A stretch of DNA of 11,331 nt from Bordetella parapertussis (lineage in GTDB: Bacteria; Pseudomonadota; Gammaproteobacteria; Burkholderiales; Burkholderiaceae_B): assembly GCA_945868195.1 (NCBI GenBank), contig CAMBLP010000067.1:1-11331 (forward strand). The letters run 5' to 3'. Under the pieces are notes generated by a model. It searched no databases. It saw only the letters and a program-made list of their open reading frames with translations, and was not told the origin of the DNA. Each line of letters begins with the position of its first letter. The stretch's first letter is position 1. Both the position numbers and the translations under genes were made by a program. Positions 1 to 8,465 of the stretch are shown piece by piece.

Positions 1-1
1 C

Positions 2-421
2 TTCAACGAGGTTTATAGCGCTTTGCAAACCAAGATCGTTGATGGTCAAGAAAATCCGCTCGCCATCATCGATACTGCAAAACTCAATGAAGTTCAAAAG
101 TTTTGCTCGATCACAAACCATATGTGGGATGGTTTTTGGTTCTTGGCTAACAAACGCGCCTGGGAGAGATTGCCAGAGAACCTCAGAGCAATCGTTGCAA
201 AAAATATTAATGCTGCCGGCATGAAAGAACGCGAGGACGTTGCAGGCATGAACGCGACTCTGCAAAAAGGATTAACCGAAAAAGGCATGATCTTTAATCA
301 GACAACACCGGACTCCTTCCGGGATCGTTTGCGCGCCGGCGGCTTTTACACAGAATGGAAGACAAAACTCGGAAACGATGCTTGGTCCATGCTTGAGCGT
401 TATAGCGGTAAGTTGGCCTAA
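2..421 (+). CDS. TRAP transporter solute-binding protein, DctP family (3' part only)
   Basis: This is the C-terminal 139 residues of a periplasmic binding protein of a TRAP (tripartite ATP-independent periplasmic) transporter, which captures a solute and hands it to the membrane permease. The reading frame is open from the window edge (FNEVYSALQTKIVDGQENPL), so the true start and signal peptide lie upstream. The first in-window start-like codon, TTG at 23, is internal. The family signature is the 'L...VDGQENP' motif near the edge, followed by a conserved stretch (ITNHMWDGFWFLANKRAWERL) and a helical tail (LPENLRAIVAKNI). DctP proteins are usually about 320-340 residues, so more than half is missing here. 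The fused permease gene follows 117 bases downstream in the same direction, which supports the assignment. DctP proteins bind many carboxylates and related compounds, and the specificity-setting arginine region is not in view, so the substrate cannot be named. Confidence 0.9.
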   Translation, partial: FNEVYSALQTKIVDGQENPLAIIDTAKLNEVQKFCSITNHMWDGFWFLANKRAWERLPENLRAIVAKNINAAGMKEREDVAGMNATLQKGLTEKGMIFNQTTPDSFRDRLRAGGFYTEWKTKLGNDAWSMLERYSGKLA

Positions 422-463
422 TGGTTGTAGCTTGAAGCAAAGTAACGACTCTAGCTTGAGAGG

Positions 464-496
464 TTCGGGCGCCCTTTGTGTGGCGCCCGAATTTTT
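464..496 (+). terminator. Intrinsic terminator-like hairpin between binding protein and permease genes
   Basis: A perfect 10-bp, GC-rich inverted repeat (TTCGGGCGCC at 464-473 and GGCGCCCGAA at 482-491) encloses an 8-base loop and is followed directly by five T (492-496). This is the classic form of a rho-independent terminator. It lies 43 bases after the binding-protein stop and 43 bases before the permease start. No good promoter is visible between it and the permease, so it probably works as a partial terminator or mRNA-stabilising stem that yields more binding protein than permease. That role is inferred. Confidence 0.8.
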
Positions 497-529
497 ACTG
501 ATATTGCATTAAGACCTTTTGCATTACCC

Positions 530-533
530 GGAG
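530..533 (+). promoter_or_regulatory. Ribosome binding site that sets the dctQM start
   Basis: GGAG at 530-533 ends five bases before the ATG at 539. It supports that ATG over the in-frame TTG at 476, which lies in the loop of the upstream hairpin and would add 21 residues of non-family sequence. Confidence 0.65.
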
Positions 534-538
534 TTTTC

Positions 539-2377
539 ATGACAGCCGAAGTCGTGCCCCAACCAGCCCCAGTTATTTCACGACTGATTAAACCGCTCGA
601 GGTGCTCAGCGCCACTTTGCTTGTTACGATCATCGTTCTTCTTTTTGTTGGTGTCGTTGCGCGCTACATTTTTTCTCTTCCGATTGTCTGGATCGACGAA
701 GTAGTTTCACTGTCATTTCTTTGGTTAGCGATGCTCGGAACAGCTATCGCCATGCATCGCAATGAGCATCTGAGGCTTAGTTTATTTTTGGATATGATGC
801 CCAAAAAGATACAGGGCTTTGTCCATGCGTTGGCGCTCGTTGCGATCGCAGCATTTCTTTTAGCGCTTATTCAACCCGCCTTCATTTATGCGCAGGAAGA
901 ATGGTTTGTAAAGTCACCCGCTCTCAACATACCCAATACATACAGAGTCTCCGCCCTTGCCTTTGGCATTTTAGCCATGCTTGGCATACTCATTACCTAC
1001 GCTGCCCGTACGGTGAGCCTGCGCAACCTTGCTGCAGCCGTGGCGGTCGTGATCGTAATGACAGCCCTATGCTGGTTAAGCTCGAGCGCGCTCATTGAAA
1101 TAGGTTATTACAACATCGCTATTTTCTTGGTTGTGTTGGTCTCACTTTGTCTTGTTGCAGGCGTACCGATTGGCTTTTGTTTCGGCATTGGGGCACTGAG
1201 TTATTTAGCCTTTGCGACCAACGTACCACTCATGGTGATTATTGGTCGCATGGATGAAGGAATGTCGAGTTTGATTTTGGTATCTGTGCCCATCTTTGTT
1301 CTGCTCGGATGCGTACTCGACGCGACAGGCATGGGTAAAGCCATCGTGGACTTTTTAGCTTCGTTACTCGGACACATTAAAGCGGGTATGTCCTACGTTC
1401 TTCTAGGTTCATTATTCATTGTTTCTGGCATCTCAGGCTCTAAGGTCTCAGATATGGCGACGATTGCACCCGCCCTATTTCCAGAAATGAAACGTCGCGG
1501 ACATAAACCCAAAGAAATGATTGCACTGCTCGCAACGGGTGCCGCGATGGCTGACACCGTGCCGCCAAGCATCGTATTAATTGTTCTCGGCTCGGTCGCC
1601 GGCGTTTCGATTGCAGGGCTTTTTCAAAGCGGCGTCATCATTGCAATGGTGCTGCTGATCGCTCTGGCAATATTGGCACGATGGAAAGCTCGCCATGAAA
1701 TCATGGATCAAGTCAAACGTTCCAGCGGCTCTGTCATTGGACGAACCCTATTAATCGCAGCTCCCGCACTGGTACTGCCATTTTTAATCCGCAGTGCCGT
1801 GGGCGGTGGCATTGCAACAGCGACAGAGGTATCCACCATTGCCGTACTCTACGCCATGGTGATCGGTCAGGTTTTATATGGCGGTTTAGGTTGGAAAAAA
1901 ATCTACAGTATGCTGGTAGAAACCGCGGCACTAAGCGGTGCAATATTGTTAATTCTAGGAACCGCTTCTGCGATGGCCTGGGCTATTACCCAAAGTGGCG
2001 TCGTGCAAAATCTTTCGCAGTTTTTAACTTCACTGCCAGGCGGTGTGGTCACGTTCATGATTGTCACAATCCTGATCTTTTTGATTTTGGGTTGTTTACT
2101 TGAAGGACTCCCCGCAATTTTAATCTTGGCACCTATCATGTTTCCGATCGCCAGAAAACTCGGGATACACGATATCCACTATTCAATGGTCGTTGTCACA
2201 GCGATGAATATCGGTTTAATGATGCCTCCGATTGGGATCGGATTTTTTGTCGCCTGTCGCATTGGAAATACTTCGCCAGACGAAGTGATGGGTGCCATCT
2301 GGCCTTATATTTTTGCTTTGATTGCGGGTCTTGTACTGATTGCCGCAATACCTTGGTTTTCAACAGTCGCGCTTTAA
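539..2377 (+). CDS. TRAP transporter fused permease, DctQ-DctM (small and large subunits in one chain)
   Basis: A 612-residue inner-membrane protein that carries solute delivered by the binding protein across the membrane, driven by an ion (commonly Na+) gradient. Residues about 20-160 form the DctQ-like part with four hydrophobic segments (about 22-44, 50-72, 92-115, 138-155) and the typical 'ARYIF...WIDEVVSLSFLWLAMLG' pattern. Another hydrophobic segment (about 165-183) links to the DctM part. DctM motifs are LVAGVPIGF (205-213), GISGSKVSDMATI (297-309), DTVPPSI (339-345), TATEVSTIAVLYA (427-439), a LEGLPAILILAPIMFPI stretch (521-537) and MMPPIGIGFFVACRI (561-575). These match the two scaffold/transport hairpin regions of DctM. 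The length fits known fused QM permeases such as the SiaQM type. The ATG at 539 is chosen because of the GGAG at 530-533. The gene ends 21 bases before a shared terminator and converges with lpdA. Substrate unknown. Confidence 0.93.
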   Translation: MTAEVVPQPAPVISRLIKPLEVLSATLLVTIIVLLFVGVVARYIFSLPIVWIDEVVSLSFLWLAMLGTAIAMHRNEHLRLSLFLDMMPKKIQGFVHALALVAIAAFLLALIQPAFIYAQEEWFVKSPALNIPNTYRVSALAFGILAMLGILITYAARTVSLRNLAAAVAVVIVMTALCWLSSSALIEIGYYNIAIFLVVLVSLCLVAGVPIGFCFGIGALSYLAFATNVPLMVIIGRMDEGMSSLILVSVPIFVLLGCVLDATGMGKAIVDFLASLLGHIKAGMSYVLLGSLFIVSGISGSKVSDMATIAPALFPEMKRRGHKPKEMIALLATGAAMADTVPPSIVLIVLGSVAGVSIAGLFQSGVIIAMVLLIALAILARWKARHEIMDQVKRSSGSVIGRTLLIAAPALVLPFLIRSAVGGGIATATEVSTIAVLYAMVIGQVLYGGLGWKKIYSMLVETAALSGAILLILGTASAMAWAITQSGVVQNLSQFLTSLPGGVVTFMIVTILIFLILGCLLEGLPAILILAPIMFPIARKLGIHDIHYSMVVVTAMNIGLMMPPIGIGFFVACRIGNTSPDEVMGAIWPYIFALIAGLVLIAAIPWFSTVAL

Positions 2378-2397
2378 GCGATGTATGTTGAATGATT

Positions 2398-2427
2398 AAA
2401 AAAGCTGCCAAATTTGGCAACCTTTTT
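2398..2427. terminator. Bidirectional intrinsic terminator between dctQM and lpdA
   Basis: The palindrome TGCCAAATTTGGCA (2406-2419) is flanked by AAAAAA (2398-2403) on the left and TTTTT (2423-2427) on the right, so either strand ends in a U tract. In the lpdA-strand RNA the stem can run for 13 pairs without a break, including two G-U wobbles. In the other RNA the same positions become C-A and A-C mismatches, leaving a short 5-bp core. It should end the pdh operon better than the TRAP transcript. The gap 2378-2448 holds nothing else. Confidence 0.75.
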
Positions 2428-2448
2428 AATACTCACTTTTTACCGTAA

Positions 2449-4254
2449 TTACTTTTTACGAACAGGTGGCAAGTCAGTGCAATGCCCTTCGGCCGCCTCT
2501 GCTGCGAGACCAATCGACTCGCCAAGCGTGGGGTGAGGATGAATCGTTTTACCAATATCCACAGCATCAGCGCCCATCTCAATCGCCAGGGCAACCTCAC
2601 CGATCAAATCACCTGCGTGGGTCCCAACAATCCCACCACCCAAAATCTTGTGCGTCGTGGCATCAAACAATAATTTAGTAAAGCCCTCGTCACGACCATT
2701 GGCGATCGCGCGCCCAGAGGCGGCCCAAGGAAACACACCCTTGGTGATGGCAATGCCTTCTTGTTTGGCTTGATCCTCGGTCAATCCTACCCATGCAATC
2801 TCAGGATCGGTATAGGCCACAGAAGGAATAACACGTGCATCAAAATAACTCTTTTGACCCGCTGCGACCTCAGCGGCAACATGGCCCTCATGAACAGCTT
2901 TATGAGCAAGCATCGGTTGCCCAACAATATCGCCAATCGCGAAAATGTTGGTCACGTTGGTCCGCATCTGTCGATCAACCTCAATGAAGCCTCGATCGGT
3001 CACCACGACACCGGCGCGGTCGGCGGCGATTTTTTTACCATTTGGCGTGCGACCCACAGCTTGCAACACCAGGTCATAGCGCTGCGGCTCTTTAGGAGCG
3101 CCCTCGCCTTCAAAGCTGACGTAGATACCGTCCTTTTTTGCCTCGGCACCCACTGTTTTCGTGTTGAGCATTAAGTGATCAAAACGATGGCCGTTCATTT
3201 TTTGCCAGACTTTGACAAGATCGCGATCTGCACCCTGCATCAAGCCATCCTGCATTTCAACGACATCAAGGCGTGAGCCGAGTGCGGAATAAACCGTCCC
3301 CATTTCTAAGCCGATAATGCCGCCGCCCACGATCAACATTTTCTTAGGGATACTGCGCAACAGTAAGGCGCCTGTCGAGTCCACCACACGCTCATCATTG
3401 GGCATGAAAGGCAACTTGACCGACTGACTACCTGCGGCAATGATCGCCTGTCCGAATGCGAGGGTTTGTACACCTTTATCTGTCTTTACACTTACATGAT
3501 TCGCATCGACAAATTCACCCAAACCTTGAATCACAGTGACTTTTCGGGCTTTTGCCATGCCGGCTAAACCACCCGTCAATTTTCCAATCACGCCGTCTTT
3601 AAAGGCACGCAACTTATCCAAATCAATCTTGGGTTTTGCAAAAGAAATACCATGCGCCTCAAGTGCTTGAGCTTCCTCTAAAACGGCTGCGGTGTGAAGT
3701 AAGGCCTTGGAAGGAATACACCCCACATTCAAACACACGCCGCCAAGCGTTGCGTAACGCTCGATGAGCACCACGCTTAGACCTAGGTCGGCAGCGCGGA
3801 AAGCGGCTGAATAACCACCAGGACCCGCGCCAAGCACCAACAAGTCATACCGACCGTCTACTTTGCCAGCAAAGCTAGCTATAGCAGGCAAAGCAGCCAC
3901 AGCAGGGGCAGCAATTGGTGTCGCTGGTTTAACATTCGCCGCATCGGATTTGGAAATCGGAGCAGATGGAGTGCTTGCTGAGGGGGCCGCGACAGGGGCT
4001 GAAGCTGCAGTAGAGCCCGCCGCCATTTTCATGATGACCGAGCCTTGCTTGACCTTGTCTCCGACCTTCACAGAAATACTTTGGATCACACCCGCTTGCG
4101 CACTAGGGATCTCCATCGAAGCCTTATCAGACTCGACAGTAATCAAACCTTGATCCGCCTTGACTGAGTCTCCGACTTTGACTAGAAGCTCAATGACTTC
4201 AACGGTATCGAAATCACCAATATCGGGAACGACCACATCGATTGGATTGCTCAT
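2449..4254 (-). CDS. lpdA: Dihydrolipoamide dehydrogenase (E3) with N-terminal lipoyl domain
   Basis: A 601-residue E3 that reoxidises the dihydrolipoyl arm of E2 with FAD and NAD+, giving NADH. Domains in order: lipoyl domain (residues 1-78, lipoyl-lysine K44 in [10 protein letters not shown]); Ala/Pro/Ser-rich linker (about 80-130); FAD-binding fold (GAGPGGYSAA at 142-151); redox-active disulfide C174/C179 in GGVCLNVGCIPSKALL; NAD-binding GGGIIGLEMG; second FAD motif AIGDIVGQPMLAHKA; and C-terminal dimer interface with the catalytic pair H574/E579 in HPHPTLGES. Classic E3 is about 470-475 residues, and the excess is the lipoyl domain plus linker. The ATG follows AGGAG (complement of 4260-4264), which touches the aceF stop codon, so translation is probably coupled. 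It is the last gene of the operon and ends just before the shared terminator. All catalytic residues are present. E3 may also serve other lipoyl complexes. Confidence 0.96.
   Translation of the reverse strand: MSNPIDVVVPDIGDFDTVEVIELLVKVGDSVKADQGLITVESDKASMEIPSAQAGVIQSISVKVGDKVKQGSVIMKMAAGSTAASAPVAAPSASTPSAPISKSDAANVKPATPIAAPAVAALPAIASFAGKVDGRYDLLVLGAGPGGYSAAFRAADLGLSVVLIERYATLGGVCLNVGCIPSKALLHTAAVLEEAQALEAHGISFAKPKIDLDKLRAFKDGVIGKLTGGLAGMAKARKVTVIQGLGEFVDANHVSVKTDKGVQTLAFGQAIIAAGSQSVKLPFMPNDERVVDSTGALLLRSIPKKMLIVGGGIIGLEMGTVYSALGSRLDVVEMQDGLMQGADRDLVKVWQKMNGHRFDHLMLNTKTVGAEAKKDGIYVSFEGEGAPKEPQRYDLVLQAVGRTPNGKKIAADRAGVVVTDRGFIEVDRQMRTNVTNIFAIGDIVGQPMLAHKAVHEGHVAAEVAAGQKSYFDARVIPSVAYTDPEIAWVGLTEDQAKQEGIAITKGVFPWAASGRAIANGRDEGFTKLLFDATTHKILGGGIVGTHAGDLIGEVALAIEMGADAVDIGKTIHPHPTLGESIGLAAEAAEGHCTDLPPVRKK
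4027..4254 (-). repeat. Lipoyl-domain coding repeat, copy in lpdA
   Basis: Codons 1-76 of lpdA align without gaps to codons 1-76 of aceF, 1380 bases away. By my count 58 of the first 80 residues are identical, including both [10 protein letters not shown] and [10 protein letters not shown] stretches. At DNA level 4111-4146 matches 5491-5526 at all but two bases. The two lipoyl domains are paralogous, probably by duplication with later exchange. Confidence 0.85.
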
Positions 4255-4263
4255 AGCAACTCC

Positions 4264-5634
4264 TTAAAGCGCGATACGGCGGAAGTCCGCCAGGAGGCTG
4301 CCAAGGTAGGCATTGAAACGGGCTGCTGCCGCGCCGTCGATCACACGATGATCATAGGAAAGCGAGAGCGGCAAGGTCAGCTGCGGCACAAAGGTCTTTC
4401 CGTCCCAGACGGGCTTCATATATGAGCGGGATACGCCCAAAATAGCGAGTTCGGGAGCATTGATAATGGGGGTGAAATGGGTTCCGCCGATACCACCGAG
4501 GGAGGAAATCGAAAAGCATCCACCTTGCATTTCAGCGGGAGAAAGTTTTCCATCACGGGCTTTTTTAGCGAGTTCGCCGCTCTCATTGGCGAGCTCGATG
4601 ATGCCTTTTTTGTCAGCATCGCGAATCACGGGGACGACAAGTCCGTTGGGGGTGTCCGCCGCGAAACCAATATGAAAATATTGTTTCATGATCAATTGCT
4701 CGCCATCAAGCGAGGCATTGAATTCGGGGAATTTTTTAAGGGCTGCCACGCACGCCTTGATCAAAAACGCAAGCATCGTCACCTTGACACCAGACTTTTC
4801 ATTCTCTTTGTTGAGCATGACGCGCAAGGCTTCGAGTTCAGTGATGTTGGCTTCATCGTTGTTGGTGACATGCGGAATCATGACCCAATTGCGATGCAAA
4901 TTAGCCCCGGAAATTTTCTTGATCCGCGACAGTGGCTTAGGTGTGATCTCGCCAAATTTTGTGAAGTCAATTTTGGGCCAGGGCAAAAGATCAAGCCCCG
5001 CCATGGAGGCGCCACCAGACGCGCTCGAAGCCGCACCCGAGCCACCCGCTGCACCGACCAAGGCCTGTTTCACGAAATTCTGAATATCTTCTTGGAGGAT
5101 ACGTTGCTTGTTTCCCGTGCCCGATACAAGATTAAGGTCAACACCCAGCTCACGGGCAAATTTGCGTACTGACGGTGAGGCATGTGCCATACCACCCGTT
5201 GACACAGGCATCTCAAGCTTACCTGCCGTAGGTGCGGTGGATTGAGCGGTGGATTGTGCGGAGGCCGCAACAGATGCGCTCACGACAGGCGCAGGCGCGG
5301 GAACTGGCGCTGCAGCGACCGTGGGTGCTGGAACTGGAGGCTCAGCAGCTGGGGAAGATGTCGTTGTTGCGGCAGCAGAAGGCACAGGTGCCGCGGCGGC
5401 TTCAACATGCATCATCACGCTGCCTTGCTTCACCTTGTCGCCCACCTTGACCTCAATCGACGTGACCACACCACCGATCGAGGTGGGAATCTCCATCGAA
5501 GCCTTGTCGGACTCGACAGTAATCAAGCTTTGTTCTGCTTTAACGGTATCGCCGACTTTGATCAGGATCTCGATCACCTCAACGGTGTCGAAATCTCCAA
5601 TGTCCGGAACTTGAATAGCTGTGACGTTGCTCAT
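4264..5634 (-). CDS. aceF: Dihydrolipoyllysine-residue acetyltransferase (pyruvate dehydrogenase E2)
   Basis: A 456-residue E2, the core of the pyruvate dehydrogenase complex, which takes the acetyl group from E1 on its lipoyl arm and passes it to CoA. Domains: one lipoyl domain (1-78, lipoyl-lysine K44 in [10 protein letters not shown]); a long Ala/Pro/Val/Thr-rich swinging linker (about 79-140); a peripheral-subunit-binding domain (about 149-192, [16 protein letters not shown]... [13 protein letters not shown]); a second Ala/Gly/Ser linker (193-212); and the catalytic acyltransferase domain (about 225-456) with the active-site motif [15 protein letters not shown], giving H429 and D433. E. 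coli AceF has three lipoyl domains and about 630 residues, so this is the one-lipoyl form. It starts 14 bases after the aceE stop, with a weak purine-rich site (AAGAGAT) before the ATG, so coupling to aceE translation is likely. The catalytic domain resembles the bacterial AceF rather than the SucB type. Confidence 0.96.
   Translation of the reverse strand: MSNVTAIQVPDIGDFDTVEVIEILIKVGDTVKAEQSLITVESDKASMEIPTSIGGVVTSIEVKVGDKVKQGSVMMHVEAAAAPVPSAAATTTSSPAAEPPVPAPTVAAAPVPAPAPVVSASVAASAQSTAQSTAPTAGKLEMPVSTGGMAHASPSVRKFARELGVDLNLVSGTGNKQRILQEDIQNFVKQALVGAAGGSGAASSASGGASMAGLDLLPWPKIDFTKFGEITPKPLSRIKKISGANLHRNWVMIPHVTNNDEANITELEALRVMLNKENEKSGVKVTMLAFLIKACVAALKKFPEFNASLDGEQLIMKQYFHIGFAADTPNGLVVPVIRDADKKGIIELANESGELAKKARDGKLSPAEMQGGCFSISSLGGIGGTHFTPIINAPELAILGVSRSYMKPVWDGKTFVPQLTLPLSLSYDHRVIDGAAAARFNAYLGSLLADFRRIAL
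5407..5634 (-). repeat. Lipoyl-domain coding repeat, copy in aceF
   Basis: Partner of the repeat at the 5' end of lpdA, in the same orientation and offset by 1380 bases. Similarity falls away after about codon 80, where the two Ala/Pro linkers diverge. Confidence 0.85.
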
Positions 5635-5648
5635 GTCAGATCTCTTTA

Positions 5649-8348
5649 TCAGGCGTATTGAGGATTGGCTTTGTTTGGATTGATACCGTATTTCTTGATG
5701 ACGGCAGCCACTTGACTCACAGGAACCTTGCCATCGTCCGCCAACGCACGCAGCGTTGCCAACACGACAAAGTGACGATCAACTTCAAAATGCTCGCGCA
5801 ACTTGGAACGGAAATCCGAACGACCAAAACCGTCTGTTCCCAATACTTTATAGTCGCGACCGCGTGGCATGAAGGGACGTACTTGGTCTGCAAACAATTT
5901 CATATAGTCCGTTGAGGCAATGATTGGACCTTCGGTCTTTTCGAGCAGGCTTGATACAAATGGTGTTTGAGGCTTGCCGGTTGGGTGCAACATATTGTGA
6001 CGCTCACAATCCAATCCATCGCGTCGCAACTCCGTAAAGCTCGTGACGCTCCAGATGTCGGCCGAGACGCCCCAATCCTTTTCTAATAGCTCAGCGGCAG
6101 CCATCACCTCGCGCAAAATCGTACCTGAACCAAGCAACTGTGCACGCAGTTTATTTTTACCGCCTTTTTTGAGGCGATACATACCCTTGATGATGCCTTC
6201 TTCGTCGCCCTTGTTCAAACCGGGCTGGGCATAGTTTTCGTTCATCACCGTTAGGTAAAAGAACACGTTTTCCTGGTCTTCGACCATGCGCTTTAAACCA
6301 TGCTGAATGATGACCGCCAACTCGTGCGCGAAGGTTGGATCGTATGAGACGCAATTGGGAATCGTCGAGGAGAAAATATGGCTATGCCCGTCTTCGTGCT
6401 GGAGTCCTTCACCGTTGAGCGTTGTACGGCCTGCAGTACCACCCAGCAAGAAACCTCTGGCTTGCATATCACCTGCAGCCCAGGCCAGATCACCAATGCG
6501 CTGGAAACCAAACATCGAATAGTAGATATAAAACGGGATCATGATGCGGTTGTTCGTCGAATACGACGTCGCAGCGGCGATCCAAGAACTAAAAGCACCC
6601 GCTTCGTTAATCCCCTCTTGCAGGAGCTGTCCATCGGCGGCTTCGCGGTAGTACATCACCTGGTCTTTATCGACGGGGGTGTACTTTTGACCCTCAGGGG
6701 CGTAAATACCAATCTGACGGAACAAACCTTCCATACCAAACGTGCGAGACTCATCTGCCAAAATTGGCACCACACGTGGGCCGAGATCCTTGTCACGCAG
6801 GACTTGATTGAGAATACGGACAAACGCTTGCGTCGTAGAGATTTCACGACCTTCGGCAGTCGGATCCAGAACGGGACGCAGCACCTCAAGCGCAGGCGCT
6901 TTGAGCGTCTCGTCGGCGCGGGTTCGGCGCTTGGGCAAATAGCCGCCCAAAGCTTTACGACGTTCGTGTAAATACAACATTTCGGGTGAGTCTTCGGCAG
7001 GCTTGAAGTAAGGTACTTCTTCAATCTTGCTATCAGGAATGGGGATGTTGTAACGATCACGGAACTCACGGATGGTGTCCGTATCGAGTTTCTTTTGCTG
7101 GTGTGAAGGATTTTTTGCCTGAACACCGTGGCCGACGCCATAACCCTTGATCGTTTTAGCCAAGATCACTGTCGGCTGACCCGTGTGTTTGGTCGCGGCA
7201 GAAAACGCTGCGTAGACCTTATGAGGATCATGACCGCCACGATTTAAGCGCCAAACATCCTCGTCGCTCATGCGCGACACCATTTCTAATAGCTTAGGAT
7301 GCTTGCCAAAGAAATGCTCGCGCACGAACTTACCGTCGTTGGCTTTATAGGCCTGGTATTCGCCGTCGACAGTGTCTTCCATGATCTTGCGCAGGATGCC
7401 TTCTTTGTCGCTTGCTAATAAAGGATCCCAGTAACCACCCCAGATCATTTTGATCACATTCCACCCACTACCTCGGAAATCGCCCTCTAGCTCTTGAATG
7501 ATTTTTCCATTGCCACGCACAGGACCATCTAGTCGCTGCAAATTGCAATTGATCACAAAAATAAGGTTATCGAGCTTTTCACGCGAGGCCAAGCTGATGG
7601 CACCCAGCGACTCAGGCTCATCCATCTCGCCATCACCACAAAAAACCCAGACCTTGCGCTGACTCGTGTCTGCGATGCCGCGCGCATGGAGGTACTTGAG
7701 AAAACGTGCCTGGTAGATGGCCATCAAAGGGCCTAGACCCATAGAGACCGTTGGAAACTGCCAGAACTCGGGCATCAACTTGGGGTGGGGATAGGATGAC
7801 AAACCTTTGCCATCAACTTCTTGACGGAAATGATCCAGTTGCTCCTCGGTCAAACGACCCTCAAGATAAGCACGTCCATAAACGCCCGGAGAAGAGTGCC
7901 CTTGGAAATACACCAAGTCGCCACCTCGCTCAGGGGTATCCGCATGCCAAAAATGATTTTGACCGCAACCGATCATTGTGGCCAGAGAGGCGAAGGACGC
8001 AATGTGACCACCAAGGTCTCCTCCATCAGGAGGATTGTGCTTGTTGGCCTTGACAACCATCGCCATGGCATTCCAACGGATGATGCTGCGAATACGTGCT
8101 TCGAGCTCAAGGTTGCCAGGCTGTGTGGGCTCTAAACCAACGGGAATCGTGTTGAGATAAGCAGTATTAGGAGAAAAAGGAATATGCGCACCTGAGCGGC
8201 GTGCCAAATCTGTCAGGCGCTCTAATAGAAAATGCGCACGCTCCGGACCTTCGCGGTCCAACACGGCTGCCAAAGCATCTAGCCATTCTTGCGTTTCCAG
8301 CGAATCGACATCGTTCGCGGCGTTGAAACCGGCAGCTTGTGGTGCCAT
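5649..8348 (-). CDS. aceE: Pyruvate dehydrogenase E1 component, homodimeric type
   Basis: An 899-residue E1 that decarboxylates pyruvate with thiamine diphosphate (ThDP) and Mg2+ and reductively acetylates the lipoyl arm of E2. The length matches the homodimeric bacterial class (E. coli 887), not the split alpha/beta class. Visible marks: the ThDP motif begins at [14 protein letters not shown] (238-251) and closes with the metal-binding NCNLQ (267-271); [20 protein letters not shown] carries H416, which lines up with E. coli H407; [12 protein letters not shown] carries E582 at the place of the catalytic ThDP-activating glutamate; and further conserved blocks include [18 protein letters not shown] and the C-terminal GTDGFGRSD. 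The ATG follows AGGAG (complement of 8355-8359) with a six-base spacer. First gene of the aceE-aceF-lpdA operon, divergent from the kinase gene, with a candidate promoter about 65-95 bases upstream. No truncation or missing key residue seen. Confidence 0.97.
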   Translation of the reverse strand: MAPQAAGFNAANDVDSLETQEWLDALAAVLDREGPERAHFLLERLTDLARRSGAHIPFSPNTAYLNTIPVGLEPTQPGNLELEARIRSIIRWNAMAMVVKANKHNPPDGGDLGGHIASFASLATMIGCGQNHFWHADTPERGGDLVYFQGHSSPGVYGRAYLEGRLTEEQLDHFRQEVDGKGLSSYPHPKLMPEFWQFPTVSMGLGPLMAIYQARFLKYLHARGIADTSQRKVWVFCGDGEMDEPESLGAISLASREKLDNLIFVINCNLQRLDGPVRGNGKIIQELEGDFRGSGWNVIKMIWGGYWDPLLASDKEGILRKIMEDTVDGEYQAYKANDGKFVREHFFGKHPKLLEMVSRMSDEDVWRLNRGGHDPHKVYAAFSAATKHTGQPTVILAKTIKGYGVGHGVQAKNPSHQQKKLDTDTIREFRDRYNIPIPDSKIEEVPYFKPAEDSPEMLYLHERRKALGGYLPKRRTRADETLKAPALEVLRPVLDPTAEGREISTTQAFVRILNQVLRDKDLGPRVVPILADESRTFGMEGLFRQIGIYAPEGQKYTPVDKDQVMYYREAADGQLLQEGINEAGAFSSWIAAATSYSTNNRIMIPFYIYYSMFGFQRIGDLAWAAGDMQARGFLLGGTAGRTTLNGEGLQHEDGHSHIFSSTIPNCVSYDPTFAHELAVIIQHGLKRMVEDQENVFFYLTVMNENYAQPGLNKGDEEGIIKGMYRLKKGGKNKLRAQLLGSGTILREVMAAAELLEKDWGVSADIWSVTSFTELRRDGLDCERHNMLHPTGKPQTPFVSSLLEKTEGPIIASTDYMKLFADQVRPFMPRGRDYKVLGTDGFGRSDFRSKLREHFEVDRHFVVLATLRALADDGKVPVSQVAAVIKKYGINPNKANPQYA

Positions 8349-8350
8349 GT

Positions 8351-8364
8351 GAATCTCCTGATTC
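8351..8364 (-). promoter_or_regulatory. Shine-Dalgarno of aceE held in a small hairpin
   Basis: On the aceE strand the sequence GAATC-AGGA-GATTC is a perfect 5-bp stem with a four-base loop. The ribosome binding site AGGAG occupies the loop and the first base of the 3' arm. The stem ends two bases before the ATG. The hairpin is weak by itself but could modulate initiation. Confidence 0.45.
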
Positions 8365-8402
8365 GTAGGTTCTTTTTTATATGAGAGCCTAACTGTTTTT
8401 TG

Positions 8403-8465
8403 GGTATTTACCGCATTCTATGTATAACTTTTGGACGCAGCAACATAAATTTCACAAGGCGGTAA
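8403..8465. promoter_or_regulatory. Inverted heptamers TTACCGC/GCGGTAA around the aceE promoter
   Basis: TTACCGC (8408-8414) and its exact reverse complement GCGGTAA (8459-8465) are spaced 51 bases start to start, near five helical turns, so the sites would lie on one face of the DNA. The left copy overlaps the short dyad GGTATTTACC (8403-8412) at the expected aceE transcription start. The right copy lies 15 bases beyond the candidate -35. This could be a paired operator. Binding protein unknown. Confidence 0.35.
8415..8443 (-). promoter_or_regulatory. Candidate sigma-70 promoter of the aceE-aceF-lpdA operon
   Basis: On the aceE strand TTGCTG (complement of 8438-8443) and TAGAAT (complement of 8415-8420) are separated by 17 bases, giving a near-consensus -10 and a moderate -35. 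The start of transcription would fall near 8408, leaving a leader of about 60 bases. Confidence 0.45.

Noticed and set aside
428..459. Two copies of TAGCTTGA, 24 bases apart, after the binding-protein gene
   Set aside because: Only eight bases, no symmetry, and placed between a stop codon and a terminator; likely chance.
476..538. Upstream in-frame TTG extension of the permease gene
   Set aside because: It starts in the loop of the terminator hairpin, has no family-like sequence, and the ATG at 539 has its own GGAG.
4477..5172. 231-codon open frame antisense to aceF
   Set aside because: It runs opposite a well-supported catalytic gene, and its product looks like a shadow translation with no recognisable domain.
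6378..6971. 197-codon open frame antisense to aceE
   Set aside because: Shadow of a conserved long gene with no recognisable motif.
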